DNA of 64,000 nt, taken from assembly GCF_024713975.1 (NCBI RefSeq), contig NC_091097.1:7558861-7622860 (forward strand), in the 5' to 3' direction. Position numbers and translations under genes: made by a program. Below are positions 62,363 to 64,000 of the stretch, piece after piece. How positions within the stretch are numbered: position 1 is the first letter of the stretch; each line of letters starts with the position of its first letter. The notes under the pieces were generated by a model. That model had not been told where the DNA came from. It saw nothing but the letters and a program-made list of their open reading frames with translations, and ran no database searches. Origin of the DNA: Paralichthys olivaceus (lineage: Eukaryota > Chordata > Actinopteri > Pleuronectiformes > Paralichthyidae).

Positions 62363-64000
62363 GGAGCTGCTGCTGCTGCTGCTGCTGCTGGTGGAGGTGG
62401 TGGAGGTGGTGGAGGTGATGGAGGGGATCATGGTGCTGTAATGAAGGTGAGAATGGTTCATTTCCACCGCTGGTTTGTTGGCAGCAGGAAGGATCTGAAG
62501 AAGAGGAGGAGGTTCATGCTGATGTGACCTCGAGCAGAATCACCAAAGAGTTGCCAGCTCCACGTAGCCTCCAGGTCCATAACGGCCCTATCATGTTCTG
62601 ACACAGGGGAATGGGTGTGTGAAAGGCCCCAGAGCTTTAAGGGCCCCTGACACATGCCAGAAATTACAGCTATATACGTACGGCACATTCTTAAACATCC
62701 ACATTTACATTTAAAGATGGAAAAACAAAAACACATGCATCCATTACAATAACGTTACTTTATATGGATCAAACACTTGTTCACTTCCAACTGTTAGTCA
62801 TTGCTTTAAATGGATATTTTACCTGGTTGCACCACCTGACAGTTATCAGTGTCACCTGAAAACAAGAAATATGATGAATTATTGTTTTTTTATTTCAAAT
62901 TCAAACTTGTGCATTAGTCAGCAGTTTTTTTTAGAGGAAAAAAAACCTTTTTAGATTAAAAGTGGCACATTTATCAAAATGTTTCAGTCCATGTTGGACT
63001 TTCCTCAGTGTAGAATGAGGCACGCATACACTGGTTTACTAGTTTACTGGGAACTACAAGTCACATCATTACAAGAACAACAGCAAACATTACAAACAAA
63101 GTGTCAAACAAATAATGGTTTACATACATACAGTGATGGAGTTCACACTGGGACTGATACACAGAGTCACAGAAAACACATTGTTTCCCATTCTTCATTC
63201 CAGCCATTATATATTTACACTCACAGCAGAAATTTGGTTTATATTACCTCACAACGGCTGGGTAACATCATGACAATGCCACAGAATGCCAAATCTGATA
63301 CAGAATGATTACTGTATCTGCCAACCATGCAGCAGTCATGACTGAAAACAGACCCTGATGTTTGAGTCAAAATCTGTCTTGTTAAATTGTGTTGATTTGT
63401 GCCAGTTATGGCCTCAGAGCAAGAAGGTTATTGGTTCAGATCCCAGTTTGACTTGAGGCCTTTCCGGTGGATTTAGCTCTTTGATACACTGGCTGCCTGT
63501 CCCCATCTCCTGCACAACATCAGCTGGGCCTGGCTCCAGATGCACCAGTGACCCTCAAAGGATGAAGTACCCCTTTGACTTTTAGCTGCTTGATGATGTT
63601 TTGATTTCTAGACACATCTCTCTGAGTCACAATCAACAGGCCGATATAAAACCTTGAAATGCTTAAATAATCTATATGGTCATGGAACCATAAAAGCCTT
63701 CAAATTGTAAGGTTTTATTCTCAGTGCAGCAGTGAAGAGAACTAAATACCGAGGTGGCGCGGCACAGTTGAGCTCACATTGAGTCATTAAGTAATCCTGA
63801 ACAAACTATGGGGCTGAGTCATCCACCTCCACCTCTCATAGAAATCACCCAGGGAGGTGAAGGGAAACCTGCGTGACGTGGTCTGATTGGAGCTGATGGC
63901 ATTGAAACACCCACAAGCATGTCCTCCGTGGCTGCAGCTCATACTTCCGGTGAGATTGGCAGGAGGACAAACAAAATAAATTAAGAAAAAAAAAAAGGAA
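61641..64000. other. Region upstream of cacnb1
   Basis: I find no confirmed gene. It contains a CTAT run (62018-62037), a CA microsatellite, a CTG/GGTGGA triplet block, one isolated exon-like segment (62823-62855, see findings), and an old repeat fragment near 63395-63560 (CAGAGCAAGAAGGTTATTGGTTCAGATCCCAG). RPL19, the expected next gene in tetrapods, is not seen. Confidence 0.5.
62300..62420 (+). repeat. (CA)n followed by (CTG)n and (GGTGGA)n
   Basis: CA units run from 62300 to 62360, CTG/TGC units from 62366 to 62390, and GGTGGAGGTGGTGGAG to about 62420. Three different simple repeats abut. Apparent poly-Ala, poly-Gly or poly-Ser frames here are repeat artefacts. Confidence 0.92.

Noticed and set aside
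62195-62527. Poly-Ser/poly-Cys-Val (minus) and poly-Gly/Ala with a basic tail (plus) frames
   Set aside because: They are produced by adjoining CA, CTG and GGTGGA repeats; the basic tail near 62460-62525 has no recognisable domain or splice partner.

Overview
The window is nuclear DNA of a ray-finned fish, probably a percomorph-type teleost. All protein genes are split by canonical GT-AG introns. Their products are vertebrate families, and the spacers are full of degenerate interspersed repeats of a kind common in teleost genomes. No bacterial or viral replicon features are visible. I rebuilt the gene models by hand from splice sites and reading phase; every intron/exon phase closes.

Layout: all four protein genes lie on the minus strand, so each is read from high to low coordinates. 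(1) 1-2866: first coding exon of lasp1 (LIM domain start), with part of its intron 1; the rest lies beyond the left edge. (2) 4211-18980: complete plxdc1, 14 coding exons, 488 aa. A cluster of tRNA-Cys genes and relics sits in the intron between coding exons 3 and 4. (3) 18981-24534: spacer holding a TTAA-flanked MITE, diverged duplications and an intact plus-strand tRNA-Cys. (4) 24535-28323: complete arl5c, 6 coding exons, 179 aa, with every GTPase motif intact. (5) 31948-61340: complete cacnb1, encoding the calcium channel beta-1 subunit. It has 14 coding exons in one transcript, a mutually exclusive exon pair 7A/7B, and two alternative C-termini. (6) 61341-64000: upstream region of cacnb1, with microsatellites and no confirmed gene.

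The order lasp1-plxdc1-arl5c-cacnb1 matches human 17q12, and related families (NEBL, PLXDC2, ARL5B, CACNB2) sit together on human 10p12. The block is therefore an ancient paralogon, which supports the orthology calls. The proteins do not form one pathway. Lasp1 is an actin-associated LIM/SH3 protein, Plxdc1 is a type I membrane receptor-like protein, Arl5c is a Golgi-type small GTPase, and Cacnb1 traffics and gates L-type calcium channels, chiefly in skeletal muscle.

The most informative features are: the cacnb1 isoform machinery, including a read-through exon that encodes the skeletal-muscle beta-1a tail; the intronic tRNA-Cys array; a tRNA-Cys-like locus with a changed anticodon; two short inverted-repeat elements; several diverged tandem arrays; and a CRE/TATA-bearing CpG-rich block inside a plxdc1 intron.
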